Origin: Bacteroidota bacterium
GTDB lineage: Bacteria; Bacteroidota; Bacteroidia; Flavobacteriales_E; Vicingaceae
Direction: 5' to 3'
NCBI GenBank assembly: GCA_013112545.1
Contig: JABFGJ010000010.1
Span: 62,001-126,000, forward strand
DNA length: 64,000 bases
The position numbers were made by a program, and so were the translations under genes. The notes beneath the pieces were generated by a model, which did not search any database, was not told the DNA's origin, and worked only from the letters and a program-made list of their open reading frames with translations. Positions 17,018 through 25,976 of the stretch are shown here, one piece after another (within the stretch, counting starts at the first letter, position 1; each line of letters starts with the position of its first letter).

Positions 17018-17147
17018 ACACAACTATGTACAAAAATAATAGTTGAAATAGCTGTAATTTCAAGGGTTGCAGCCCGCTACGGCTTTTTCGCATGTTGAAA
17101 AGTTCGCAATCCGCAGTCGGCTACTATTCTTGTACCAAACGTTATGG
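17018..17147. repeat. attC-like imperfect inverted repeat B
   Basis: The left box ACACAAC (17018-17024) is identical to that of repeat A, and the right end AACGTTATGG (17138-17147) has the same AACGTT core. The arms pair less well than in A, mainly GTACAA (17028-17033) with TTGTAC (17130-17135) and ATAGT with ACTAT. Length is 130 nt against 131 nt. GTTATGG departs from GTTRRRY at two positions, so this copy is weaker evidence alone. Confidence 0.42.
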
Positions 17148-17293
17148 GTAATTCCCCACATTAAGAAATCTCAATTAATTTCTATCGCTAACGCCAAATT
17201 TTTTGAGACCGAAAAGGGGTAAATTAGAAGTTTTTTAAAACATAACTAATTGAATTTTAATAACTAAATTGAGTGTTAGTCAGAATTAAACAA

Positions 17294-17731
17294 ATGAGAC
17301 TTATTTTTCTAATTTTTTTCTGTGTTTTTATTTCCTCTCTTCAGGCTCAAGATGAACCAGAAAAGTTCGTGCTAATTGGAAATATGCCAGTACATAAAGG
17401 TTGTGCGAAAATCAAATCAAAATTAGAAAAGCAAAAATGCACGGAAGAAAAGTTAACTGAGTATGAAAAGAAGAACACAGTTTATCCAAGCGGGGCTGAA
17501 ACTGCGAAGTATAATGGATATGTAGATGTAGAATTTGTTATCGGAGAAGATGGTTCGATTATTAAAGACATGACTAAAGTGTTAGCAGGTTTTTCAGGGG
17601 AAGATTCAGACTTATTTAATCAAGAGGCAATTAGAGTTGTAAATAGTTTACCAACTTTAATTCCTGCTTTCACAGATGACCAATTTCATAGGGTAAAGTT
17701 TACTCGTTCAGTTTATTTTAATAGAAAATAA
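17294..17731 (+). CDS. secreted TonB C-terminal-domain-like protein
   Basis: 145 residues from the ATG at 17294. The frame can extend to a GTG at 17273, but MRLIFLIFFCVFISSLQAQ is a clean signal peptide. The mature part has NMPVHKGCAKIK and then GYVDVEFVIGEDGSIIKDMTKVLAG and EAIRVVNSLPTLIPA, the core of a TonB_C domain. There is no proline-rich spanning region, so it is not a complete TonB; short stand-alone proteins of this kind are frequent in Bacteroidota with unclear roles. A conserved-looking Cys pair (near 42 and 55) may form a disulfide. It follows the second attC-like repeat; no further repeat is seen after it. Confidence 0.75.
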   Translation: MRLIFLIFFCVFISSLQAQDEPEKFVLIGNMPVHKGCAKIKSKLEKQKCTEEKLTEYEKKNTVYPSGAETAKYNGYVDVEFVIGEDGSIIKDMTKVLAGFSGEDSDLFNQEAIRVVNSLPTLIPAFTDDQFHRVKFTRSVYFNRK

Positions 17732-17806
17732 AAACGAATTACAAGCATTAGATGAAAACAGTATAAACCGAAATAATCAAATGCCCATTCTAAAATGCTG
17801 CAATAG

Positions 17807-18352
17807 TTACTCTACGATTTGATAGTTTTCCTTAGTGCTAGCCCAGTTGAATAAAAACAATGCCATGGCTTCATCCAATCTTTTCAAAAATAATGGATTG
17901 GGAGAGTTCATGTTTTTAAAATACTCTTCTTGATATTGCCCCAATTCATATTTGTAGAAAAGTGCTTTTGACATAGCATACAAATTATTGTTGGAAGGAA
18001 GGTTTACCCGACTTAAATAACTTTGATAATCCCTTAATATCCCTTCTAGTTTATCAAATGACACATCAAACACTCCTGATAGCTTAGTAATGATCGAATT
18101 GATAACCCTGTTGTCTTGGTGAGCCGGAAGATATTTTGGAATTTCTTTGAGGTTGGCTGCTATTACGATGAGCATAAATTTACTATCGTCCGATGGGTCA
18201 ATGTTAGGACTTACAATAAATTCTGGTGATTCTTTTATTAGTCCAACTATGTCGGTAAAACTTTCCTCAACCGCTTGTAGTGTGGCGTTGACAAATATGT
18301 TTGAGAGTTTATCCTCTTTTAGCTTCTTCTTTCCGAAGATTTTTGTAAACAT
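17807..18352 (-). CDS. hypothetical soluble protein
   Basis: 181 residues, no signal peptide or membrane helix, and a Lys-rich N-terminus (MFTKIFGKKKLKED). The rest is predominantly helical with an AMSKALFYKYELGQYQEEYF segment near residues 126-145. I do not recognise a family. It stands alone on the minus strand with a 163-bp gap to corA downstream, so it is probably its own transcript. The frame is well formed and codon use resembles its neighbours. Confidence 0.65.
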   Translation of the reverse strand: MFTKIFGKKKLKEDKLSNIFVNATLQAVEESFTDIVGLIKESPEFIVSPNIDPSDDSKFMLIVIAANLKEIPKYLPAHQDNRVINSIITKLSGVFDVSFDKLEGILRDYQSYLSRVNLPSNNNLYAMSKALFYKYELGQYQEEYFKNMNSPNPLFLKRLDEAMALFLFNWASTKENYQIVE

Positions 18353-18464
18353 AATGTTATGAAACGGTTTTTAAAATGTTATCACCAAAAGTAGAAGTTA
18401 AGCTTTCTCATGTTTAAAGCATTGGGAAATGCTTATTAACAAAGTTGTCAACACTTTTTGTGAA

Positions 18465-18492
18465 ATGTTAATAAAGTTGATGTTAATAAAGT
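18465..18492. repeat. short direct repeat, 2 x 13 bp
   Basis: ATGTTAATAAAGT occurs at 18465-18477 and again at 18480-18492. GCTTATTA at 18431 and 18493 flanks them. The repeat lies in the gap between corA and the hypothetical gene. A binding site or replication slippage are both possible. Confidence 0.4.
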
Positions 18493-18515
18493 GCTTATTA
18501 GAAATTGCCTTTGGC

Positions 18516-19631
18516 TTAAAGCCATTTTTTGCGTTTAAAAAGCAATAACATAATGATTGCAATAAGAATCATGAGTATCCATACTGCAGCATAGCCCCAA
18601 TGATATCCTAATTCAGGAATGTATTCGAAGTTCATGCCGTAAATGCCTGCAATAAAGGTGAGTGGTATAAATATGGTTGACATAATTGTCAGCACTTTCA
18701 TGATTTCATTCATTTTATTGCTAACCGAGTTCATGTATAAATCCATGATACCACTTAAAAGTTCGCGATAGGTATCTAAGGACTCTATAACGTGTATGGT
18801 GTGGTCATAAACATCGCTAAAATATCGCTCAGTTTCTTTTCGCATCAAAGGCGATTCATTTTTCATGAGCGAATTAATGGATTCTCTCAAAGGATAAACA
18901 GACCTTCGTAAATAAATTAATTCTTTTCTAATTCCTTGTAGTTTTTGCAAAGTCTGAGTGCTTGGATTTTCCATGACTTCATCTTCTAGCTGTTCTATTT
19001 TTTCAGCAAAACTGTCTAAAACAAAATAATAGTGGTCAACTATGGTGTCAATTAAGCGATAAAAAAGATAGTCAGTTTGTTTTTGCCGCATCTTGCCAAT
19101 GGAGTTTCTGAGTCGATCTCGTATGACATTGAATAAGTCTTCTGGCTTTTCTTGAAACGAAATAATGATGCCTTTTCCCAAGGCAAAACTGACGTGTTCG
19201 TAGCTAATCCCATGCTCTTCGGTTTGATGGAACATTTTAATGGTAAAAAATAAGAACTTATCAAACTCCTCGTATTTTGGTCTTTGATCAACATTTAGAA
19301 CATCTTCTAAAAGTAGGGGATGAAGGTTGAATTCTTCTCCAATTTCATTGATTGTTTTTATCTGATGCAGCCCATTGATGTTTACCCAATTTACATTTCC
19401 ATCTTGAATAATATCCTTGCAAGCCCCTATGTTTGGACCGGCTTTTTCTTCTATGCTTTTTTCATTGTAGCTAAAAACTTCAACACTTACTTTTCCATCC
19501 GTTTTTTTACCGGTATAAATCAAAGTTCCAGGAGATTGCCCTAAGGTTTGTTTAACCTGATCTGGATGAGCAGCTCTTCTTATACTAACTTTTGGAATAG
19601 GTGGTATTTTAATTTTCAACTTTTTTGCCAT
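18516..19631 (-). CDS. corA: magnesium/cobalt transporter CorA
   Basis: A 371-residue CorA-family Mg2+/Co2+ channel of the inner membrane. The long cytoplasmic N-terminal domain contains NINGLHQIKTINEIGEEFNLHPLLLEDVLN. The two C-terminal membrane helices are linked by the family signature IYGMNFEYIPEL (GMN motif at the pore mouth), and the C-terminus is basic (KRKKWL). It is the last gene of an apparent four-gene set with two MscS channels and a P-loop-like protein; its start overlaps the end of the upstream mscS gene by 23 nt. Confidence 0.95.
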   Translation of the reverse strand: MAKKLKIKIPPIPKVSIRRAAHPDQVKQTLGQSPGTLIYTGKKTDGKVSVEVFSYNEKSIEEKAGPNIGACKDIIQDGNVNWVNINGLHQIKTINEIGEEFNLHPLLLEDVLNVDQRPKYEEFDKFLFFTIKMFHQTEEHGISYEHVSFALGKGIIISFQEKPEDLFNVIRDRLRNSIGKMRQKQTDYLFYRLIDTIVDHYYFVLDSFAEKIEQLEDEVMENPSTQTLQKLQGIRKELIYLRRSVYPLRESINSLMKNESPLMRKETERYFSDVYDHTIHVIESLDTYRELLSGIMDLYMNSVSNKMNEIMKVLTIMSTIFIPLTFIAGIYGMNFEYIPELGYHWGYAAVWILMILIAIIMLLLFKRKKWL

Positions 19632-20508
19632 GCTTATATTCGATAGTTCTATGAGGGTAAGGAAGTTCTATTCCTTCTTGGTCGAAGCGTCTTTTTATGC
19701 TTTTTAATAATGCACCTTTTACCACAAAAGAAATCTGTGGGTCTCTTGTCCACACATAAGCCCTAATGGTTAATGATGAATCATTGATGCTAATTAATCG
19801 AGTGTGAACTTGTTCAGCACCACTTTCAATCTCATCTTTTGTTCTATTGTCAATCGTATCTGGATGGTTTATTGCTTCTTCTTGCATGATTTTCATGGCT
19901 AAGTCTATATCGCTTTCATATCCAATACTCATTTCTAAAAAAATACAAGTTTTAGGATCTTCAATAGAAGAATTTAAAATAATCTCTGAACTCATGGTAG
20001 AGTTTGGGATGATGTATCGTTGATTTTCAAAACTTCTTAAAACAGTGTGCCGGATGGTAATATTTTCTACTACTCCCCAATTCAGCGAACCAACCTTTAC
20101 CATATCATTAACCCTAAAAGGCTTGAAAATAACTATGAAAATGCCACCAATGATATTGGAAAATGCCTCTTGAGCAGCCAATCCCAAAATTGCAGCGAAT
20201 ATACCTGCACTTGCAAATAAAGTTAGACCTAAAGCTCTTAGAGAAGGTACGGTATAAAAGATTAAAATGGTAGCCAATAAAAAAATAATGAAATTGATAC
20301 CATTAATCATAAATAGATAATTGGTTTGGTCATTTAGCCCTAGGTTGCCATCTTTTTCAAAATAGCGTTTCAATAATCGTTTCAGAATTTTTGAAACAAG
20401 CGTAAATACAATTACTATAAATATGCAAATGATAATGTATTTTGAGTCAGCTAAAAGTTCGCGATAAGGTTCAAGCCATTGAGGTAAAAAAATGCTTAAA
20501 TACTCCAT
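19609..20508 (-). CDS. MscS-family mechanosensitive ion channel (second copy)
   Basis: A 299-residue inner-membrane channel. Three hydrophobic segments lie in residues 20-125. The pore-lining helix and beta-domain entry read GLAAQEAFSNIIGGIFIVIFKPFRVNDMVKVGS, typical of MscS, followed by NWGVVENITIRHTVLRS and the C-terminal alpha/beta cage. Such channels open under membrane tension and release solutes during osmotic downshock. It starts with a one-base overlap (TAATG) after the first mscS gene and overlaps corA, so all three should be translated together. Confidence 0.92.
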   Translation of the reverse strand: MEYLSIFLPQWLEPYRELLADSKYIIICIFIVIVFTLVSKILKRLLKRYFEKDGNLGLNDQTNYLFMINGINFIIFLLATILIFYTVPSLRALGLTLFASAGIFAAILGLAAQEAFSNIIGGIFIVIFKPFRVNDMVKVGSLNWGVVENITIRHTVLRSFENQRYIIPNSTMSSEIILNSSIEDPKTCIFLEMSIGYESDIDLAMKIMQEEAINHPDTIDNRTKDEIESGAEQVHTRLISINDSSLTIRAYVWTRDPQISFVVKGALLKSIKRRFDQEGIELPYPHRTIEYKHGKKVEN

Positions 20509-21557
20509 TACATTAATTCTTCTTTTTTAATTATTCCTTTTTTTACTAATTCACTGATGACAATTTCGGTCATATCACTCTGAAAGGCAAATTCATTTCT
20601 GATATCAGATACATAAGCTTTAAGTCTCATTTTCAAGAATGAACGCCTGTCTTTTACTTCATTAAAAAATAAGACAACTATCGGCTTGTTAAGGTAAATG
20701 TACCGAGATACTTGAGCAGCTTCTTTTGCAATTTGCCTAACCATGTCTGTATTAATATCTAGCGGCAAATAAATTTCGGCAACAACCTGGCAATTGGCTT
20801 CTCCAGCATTAGCATTTGAAACAGCTTTATTCACAACTTCTGCATTTGGCAAAGAAACCAAGGAGTCGTCTTTGGTGACAATTCGAGTTGAGCGCAAACC
20901 TATTTCTTTTACTTCTCCATAATAATCGCCCACTTCTATTTTATCGCCCACCTGAAAAGGACGATCAAAAATAATCATGATGCCTCCAAATATATTTTTA
21001 ATAATGTCTTGTGATGCAAATCCAATGGCAATACCAACAGAAGCCATAGCTGCAATAACAGTTGACATTGGAGGTTGAAAAATACCTTGTATGATTATAA
21101 TTGCTGCCAAAGTCCAACCAATTATTCGGATAATTGGAGAAATGCTTTTTAGCGTAATTCGATGATTGGTGCTTCTTTCGGCAAACCGCTCCACAATAAT
21201 AACCAGCAAGCGAATTAAAATATAGGCCAAAAGGCAAACGATGATAGACCAAAATATTTTACCAGGCGAAAATATTTTACTTAAATCTGGTTTATCAGAT
21301 TCTAAGGTTTCTTCAACAGTTTGTTCTACCGTTTCTTTAACGGTTTTCTTTTTAGCAAACTCATTCGATTTTGCCAATTCTACTACTCGAATGGTATCGT
21401 AAGTAATGACTTTTTGCGTGTCAAAAACTACACGTTTTTCTACGAGTACTTTTTTGATTTGAGTACTGGAGTCTTTTTGTGAAGAATCAATGTTATTTTT
21501 TTGAGCAACACTGTGTAAGCTCATCAAAACGAAGAAGTATAAGATTGCTTTTTTCAT
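20508..21557 (-). CDS. MscS-family mechanosensitive ion channel with periplasmic N-terminal extension (first copy)
   Basis: 349 residues. A signal-peptide-like N-terminus (MKKAILYFFVLMSLHSVAQK) is followed by a hydrophilic segment to about residue 100, rich in Glu, Lys and Val (KETVEQTVEETLES). The membrane region and the MscS core then read VGIAIGFASQDIIKNIFGGIMIIFDRPFQVGDKI and YYGEVKEIGLRSTRI. The N-terminal extension distinguishes it from the second copy. It starts with a TGATG overlap on the 1013-residue gene and ends with a TAATG overlap into the second mscS. Confidence 0.92.
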   Translation of the reverse strand: MKKAILYFFVLMSLHSVAQKNNIDSSQKDSSTQIKKVLVEKRVVFDTQKVITYDTIRVVELAKSNEFAKKKTVKETVEQTVEETLESDKPDLSKIFSPGKIFWSIIVCLLAYILIRLLVIIVERFAERSTNHRITLKSISPIIRIIGWTLAAIIIIQGIFQPPMSTVIAAMASVGIAIGFASQDIIKNIFGGIMIIFDRPFQVGDKIEVGDYYGEVKEIGLRSTRIVTKDDSLVSLPNAEVVNKAVSNANAGEANCQVVAEIYLPLDINTDMVRQIAKEAAQVSRYIYLNKPIVVLFFNEVKDRRSFLKMRLKAYVSDIRNEFAFQSDMTEIVISELVKKGIIKKEELM

Positions 21558-24500
21558 CAGTGAATTATATTTTTATTAATCAACACATTAACTACTTGGC
21601 GATACAATAAACGGTTAATGGAGTAACGGTCACCTGAGAGTTTTAATAGTCCATGGTCAACCAATACCATTAAGGTTCTTCTGCTATTTGTTTCTGATTG
21701 ATGAAAAACCAAAGCATGTTCTTCAACATTTAGGCTATTGTGAAGCAATAAAACATGTAAGGTAAAAATACTGTCGTTGCTCAACGTGTTTAAAAAATTA
21801 AAATTTAACGATCGAATTCGAGACATTACGATGGTATTTCCATCTACCGATTTGGTTGACCTTAACCAAAACAAGAGGGCCAAGCTGATGTTACTTTGAG
21901 CAAATTGGTTCAAGTTTGCAAAAAATAATTCTTTCAACAAGGCTTGTTTTTCTTGTGGCGATTTCATTTTTTGTTTTCGAATTTCCAAACCAGTTAAATC
22001 GCTAGCTTCAAATTCTAAATTATAACCACTCACTCGGTGGCGTTTCATGATCAAATTAATTATTTGTTGATTGCTTAACTCTTTCAGTTCAATGTTATAC
22101 CTAAAGTAGCGCTCAATTCCAATGGTTTTCTCAAGGTATTTGTAAGTGTAACTCGTGATTTCTACCAACCAAAACACATTTTCTGAACTGATAGAAATTA
22201 ATTCAAATAAGAGATTTATAGCTGTGAACCCTTCAATCTTTTTTAAGTAGAAATGTTGAAGATCTTCCAATATGATTACTTTCTTTTTTCCATTACAAAG
22301 CAATTGAACAACATCGTCGAAGCAATCTACTTTATCTACATTAAGTAGCGTTTTAAAAAAACTAAAAAAGTCCTCTTCTCTATAATAAGCTTTATCAAAC
22401 TTAAAGCGATAAATTTTAACTCCATTTAATTCTCGTTGAAACAGATTGACCAAACTACTTGCACCACTGCCTTTTTCACCGTGCATACAGGTGGAAGAAT
22501 AATTGCCTTTTTTCCAACTGTCATAAGCAGCATTTAATTTTTTTAATTCAGTCTCTCTGCCTTCAAAAAAGATTTCTTCTTCTAATGGTTTTATCTGATA
22601 AAGCCTTTTGTAAACATAGGGCAGCTTATCAATGGCTTTGTCGGTTTGTGCCAAATAATCAGAGAGTTCAGCAGTTAGTTTTTGTGGCTCATTTTTTAAA
22701 CCCACTTTTTTGAGCCCATCATCTACAATTGAAACAACTTGGTTGGCTTTTGATTTGATATATCGAAAAGCAATTGGTAAAAAGCCTTTAATATTTTCAA
22801 ATACTTTTTTCTTATACGCATCGGTTCGCTCTATGGCTTTTGCTTTGGCAATCTTGAGTCGAATTTGTGTAATATTCTCATTTTCTGTAAGACTGATAAC
22901 TTTGCTATTAAATTCAGTGATAGCCGATTGCAAAGTGGTATAAATGGTCTTTTCTATTTGACTTAATTTCTCGCGAACTTCTATGGTTTTTGATTTAGCT
23001 CTTAATAAGCCTTCATGTGTGATTCGAATGACTTCTTCAATGCTTTGATTGTCGTCGATAGAACTTATAGCTGCAACTAAATTATAGTCAGAAATGCCGC
23101 TCAAGTCATTAAGTTTTAGCTTTATGTCCTCAAGGTCGTTTATTATTTTTGATTTTAACTCCGCATTGATTTTTAAAAACTTGGGAAATATGTCGATTTC
23201 AACTAATTCTCTAGGATTAAAATGACTGAGCTCACTTTTGTTAATGGGTTTGTTGTATTTACTTTTAGAATAGATGATCCGTTTGATGTTCATCTTTTCT
23301 ATTTCACCTTTTATTTTAAACTCTAAACGGTCGAGTAGTTGGGGGAGGTTCTGGTTGTATAAAGCTTCTATCGCTTGAGGAATTAGCTCTTTTTCTAATT
23401 TTCTATTAAGTTTAAATTTTTCAGCTTCTAGATAAGGTTTAAGCTCATTCTTTTCAGCTTTTACCGAAAGATTCTCCTCTATTGCATCAAATTCCTTTTC
23501 AATTGCAATTATCTTATTTTCTATGGTGCTCTTTATTCTAGCATCACAACTTTTTTGAAGCAACTGAAATTGTTGTAAACCCCTATATTTAATGTGATAA
23601 AGCTCAAGGTCAACCTGAAAATCATCAATCTGGGCAAAGAAGGTATTTTTCCAGCCATTAAAAATTCGGTTGTACTTGTTGAGCAATTGATTGGCTTCGC
23701 TTATTAAATTCGATCCAGAAAATTTTTGCTCATTTAATTCTATGGTGTCAACTAAAGAAATGCAGGTGTTAAATTCAATGAGGAGTAAGTCAAGGTGCTT
23801 AGAGCTTTTATCTCTCCAGTATTCTAGCTTTTTATCTAAAATTTCATTGAGTTCAGCTACTTTTTTGCGTTTAGAAAACTCTTCAATTTGCTCTATAAAT
23901 CTAGCTCTATCATGCTCTTTGTTTTCAAGAAAAAGATTGAATTCTCGATTAATGTCTATGTCAATGTCAGTAACTAAATTTAGTGCTTGACATTTCAATT
24001 GCTGCATTTCTTCAAAAAATCCAAGGCACTCATTCGCAAAACGTTTTCCGAAATAATAAGTCGCAATTGCACGGTATGGTATTTTTTGCGACCAATATGG
24101 CGTTGCTTTTTTGTTGGTTCTAAATAGGTTTGCAGTTTTAGTCGGAACAATTGATAAATTGTAGCAAAATCTTTTTAGAGGTTTTAATAGTTTAAGTTTA
24201 AAGGAATCTTCAGGTAAACTGTAAAATCGATTCTTAGACTGCTCTATCTCTATTAATTCTGGTTGTGCATTTAAAAATGTATCGGAACTTTCTACAAATT
24301 CTTCAAATTCCTCACTAAAGTGTATTTCTCTACGCTCTGGAAATTCATTCTCAAGAATGGCATATAAAGTTGATTTTAGCCATTCCGTTTCATTGATGAA
24401 TTTACTGATTTCGTTTTTGCTTTCAATTCTAACAATACGTTCGTAATAAGATTGATAAGCTTGTTCAGTTTTGCTTAAAAGGCTCTTCTGTTTATCAACT

Positions 24501-24598
24501 TCGTGTTTAAGTCCGTCGATAAAAGGAGTTAGAAATACTTGATTTAATTCCTCTTTAGTTAATGGAGGTACCTGATTCATGCGCATAATTAATTGCAT
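21557..24598 (-). CDS. large cytoplasmic P-loop-like protein with long coiled-coil N-terminus
   Basis: 1013 residues, not assigned to a named family. About 640 residues are highly charged and helical, with coiled-coil character. A nucleotide-binding-type domain begins near 680 (YQIKPLEEEIFFEGRETELKKL). The Walker A position reads GEKGSGASS (about 707-715), where the usual Lys before Ser is Ala; the Walker B-like strand is VIILEDLQHF (about 770-779). The C-terminal 80 residues look like a winged helix. It may be a STAND/Orc-like regulator with weak or lost ATPase activity. The stop overlaps the start of the first mscS gene (TGATG), suggesting a joint role with the channels. Start at ATG 24598; ATGs at 24586 and 24580 are alternatives. 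Confidence 0.72.
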   Translation of the reverse strand: MQLIMRMNQVPPLTKEELNQVFLTPFIDGLKHEVDKQKSLLSKTEQAYQSYYERIVRIESKNEISKFINETEWLKSTLYAILENEFPERREIHFSEEFEEFVESSDTFLNAQPELIEIEQSKNRFYSLPEDSFKLKLLKPLKRFCYNLSIVPTKTANLFRTNKKATPYWSQKIPYRAIATYYFGKRFANECLGFFEEMQQLKCQALNLVTDIDIDINREFNLFLENKEHDRARFIEQIEEFSKRKKVAELNEILDKKLEYWRDKSSKHLDLLLIEFNTCISLVDTIELNEQKFSGSNLISEANQLLNKYNRIFNGWKNTFFAQIDDFQVDLELYHIKYRGLQQFQLLQKSCDARIKSTIENKIIAIEKEFDAIEENLSVKAEKNELKPYLEAEKFKLNRKLEKELIPQAIEALYNQNLPQLLDRLEFKIKGEIEKMNIKRIIYSKSKYNKPINKSELSHFNPRELVEIDIFPKFLKINAELKSKIINDLEDIKLKLNDLSGISDYNLVAAISSIDDNQSIEEVIRITHEGLLRAKSKTIEVREKLSQIEKTIYTTLQSAITEFNSKVISLTENENITQIRLKIAKAKAIERTDAYKKKVFENIKGFLPIAFRYIKSKANQVVSIVDDGLKKVGLKNEPQKLTAELSDYLAQTDKAIDKLPYVYKRLYQIKPLEEEIFFEGRETELKKLNAAYDSWKKGNYSSTCMHGEKGSGASSLVNLFQRELNGVKIYRFKFDKAYYREEDFFSFFKTLLNVDKVDCFDDVVQLLCNGKKKVIILEDLQHFYLKKIEGFTAINLLFELISISSENVFWLVEITSYTYKYLEKTIGIERYFRYNIELKELSNQQIINLIMKRHRVSGYNLEFEASDLTGLEIRKQKMKSPQEKQALLKELFFANLNQFAQSNISLALLFWLRSTKSVDGNTIVMSRIRSLNFNFLNTLSNDSIFTLHVLLLHNSLNVEEHALVFHQSETNSRRTLMVLVDHGLLKLSGDRYSINRLLYRQVVNVLINKNIIH

Positions 24599-24623
24599 GA
24601 AAGATAATTAAATATTGTGAATA

Positions 24624-25970
24624 TTAGAATAATTCTATCCCAGTATAATTAAAAGGACTAATTGCTTTTAGTTCTTGTTTTACCCTATCTGATACAGCTA
24701 AGCCATCAATAAATTCAGCAATAGATTGTTGAGTAATTTTTTCGTTTTTACGAGTCAATTCTTTTAATGCCTCATAGGGTTTATCATAGTTTTCTCTTCG
24801 CAATACAGTTTGAATTGCCTCGGCAACCACAGCCCAATTGTCATTCAAATCGGCTGCAATTTTATCTTTATTGATTAGCAATTTGCTAAAACCTTTTAAC
24901 ATGGATTTTATCGACAATAAAGTATGCGCTATTGGCACTCCAATATTTCTCAAAACGGTAGAATCTGTTAAATCTCTTTGCAAGCGGCTTACTGGTAATT
25001 TTGCTGCAAGATGCTCAAATAAGGCATTAGCTATGCCTAAGTTTCCTTCAGAGTTTTCAAAGTCGATTGGGTTTACTTTATGGGGCATAGCCGAAGAGCC
25101 AATTTCTCCTGCTTTGATTTTTTGTTTAAAGTAATCCATAGAAATATAAGTCCATAAATCTCTATTCAAATCAATCAATATGGTGTTGATGCGTTTCATG
25201 GCATCAAATAATCGCGCAAGATTGTCATAATGCTCAACCTGAGTTGTAGTTTGTGTGCGGTATAAACCCAAGGTGTCATTTACAAATTCATTGGAAAAAT
25301 CAACCCAATCAATTTCTGGATAAGCTACAAAGTGTGCATTAAAGTTGCCAGTTGCTCCACCAAACTTGGCAGAAAATGGCGTGTCGATTAAAGCATTATA
25401 TTGTTCTTTTAATCGCTCGGCATACACCATGATTTCTTTACCCAATCGAGTAGGAGAGGCAGGTTGACCGTGTGTTCTTGCAAGCATTGGAATGTCTTTC
25501 CATTCCATCGAAAAAGCATTTAATTCGCTAATGACTTCATTCAGTTCGGGCAGATAAACTTCTTCAACAGCATCTCTTAATGACAATGGAATGGCCGTGT
25601 TGTTAATGTCTTGAGAGGTTAATCCAAAATGAATAAATTCCAATTGTTTTTTTAACTCAGAGTTTTCTAATTTCTCTTTGATAAAATATTCAACTGCTTT
25701 CACATCATGATTAGTGATTTTCTCAATTTCTTTAACTCGAAGTGCATCTTCATCGCTAAAATCTATGTAAATCTTACGAAGCATGGAGTGATGTGACTCT
25801 TTTACAGTTTCCAATTGTTTTAATGGAATTTTGCAAAGCGAGATGTAATACTCTATTTCTACTCGAACTCTATATTTAATTAAAGCAGCTTCTGAAAAGT
25901 ATTTCGATAATTCAGAAACTTTAGAAAAATACCGGCCATCTATTGGCGAAATTGCATGAAGCGAACTCAT
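24624..25970 (-). CDS. purB: adenylosuccinate lyase
   Basis: A 448-residue enzyme of the fumarase/aspartase superfamily. It catalyses two purine steps: cleavage of SAICAR to AICAR, and of adenylosuccinate to AMP. Recognisable parts are the N-terminus ISPIDGRYFSKV, HFGLTSQDINNTA, MLARTHGQPASPT and the signature GSSAMPHKVNPIDFENSEGN. The length is that of the E. coli-type PurB. It lies 6 nt from the M3 peptidase gene upstream and 25 nt from the 1013-residue gene downstream, so read-through into the channel genes is likely. Confidence 0.96.
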   Translation of the reverse strand: MSSLHAISPIDGRYFSKVSELSKYFSEAALIKYRVRVEIEYYISLCKIPLKQLETVKESHHSMLRKIYIDFSDEDALRVKEIEKITNHDVKAVEYFIKEKLENSELKKQLEFIHFGLTSQDINNTAIPLSLRDAVEEVYLPELNEVISELNAFSMEWKDIPMLARTHGQPASPTRLGKEIMVYAERLKEQYNALIDTPFSAKFGGATGNFNAHFVAYPEIDWVDFSNEFVNDTLGLYRTQTTTQVEHYDNLARLFDAMKRINTILIDLNRDLWTYISMDYFKQKIKAGEIGSSAMPHKVNPIDFENSEGNLGIANALFEHLAAKLPVSRLQRDLTDSTVLRNIGVPIAHTLLSIKSMLKGFSKLLINKDKIAADLNDNWAVVAEAIQTVLRRENYDKPYEALKELTRKNEKITQQSIAEFIDGLAVSDRVKQELKAISPFNYTGIELF

Positions 25971-25976
25971 GTTTTT

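Larger units (their letters stand above)
16401..17141 (+). mobile_element. putative integron-type gene cassette carrying parDE
   Basis: If the two attC-like repeats recombine at the first G/T step of their right-hand GTT, the excisable unit is about 740 bp. It contains a promoter, parD, parE and the downstream repeat, with the parE stop only 7 nt before the repeat's left box. That is the normal anatomy of a toxin-antitoxin cassette. No integrase is present in the window, so it would be an integrase-less cassette (CALIN-type) or a relic. Confidence 0.4.
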
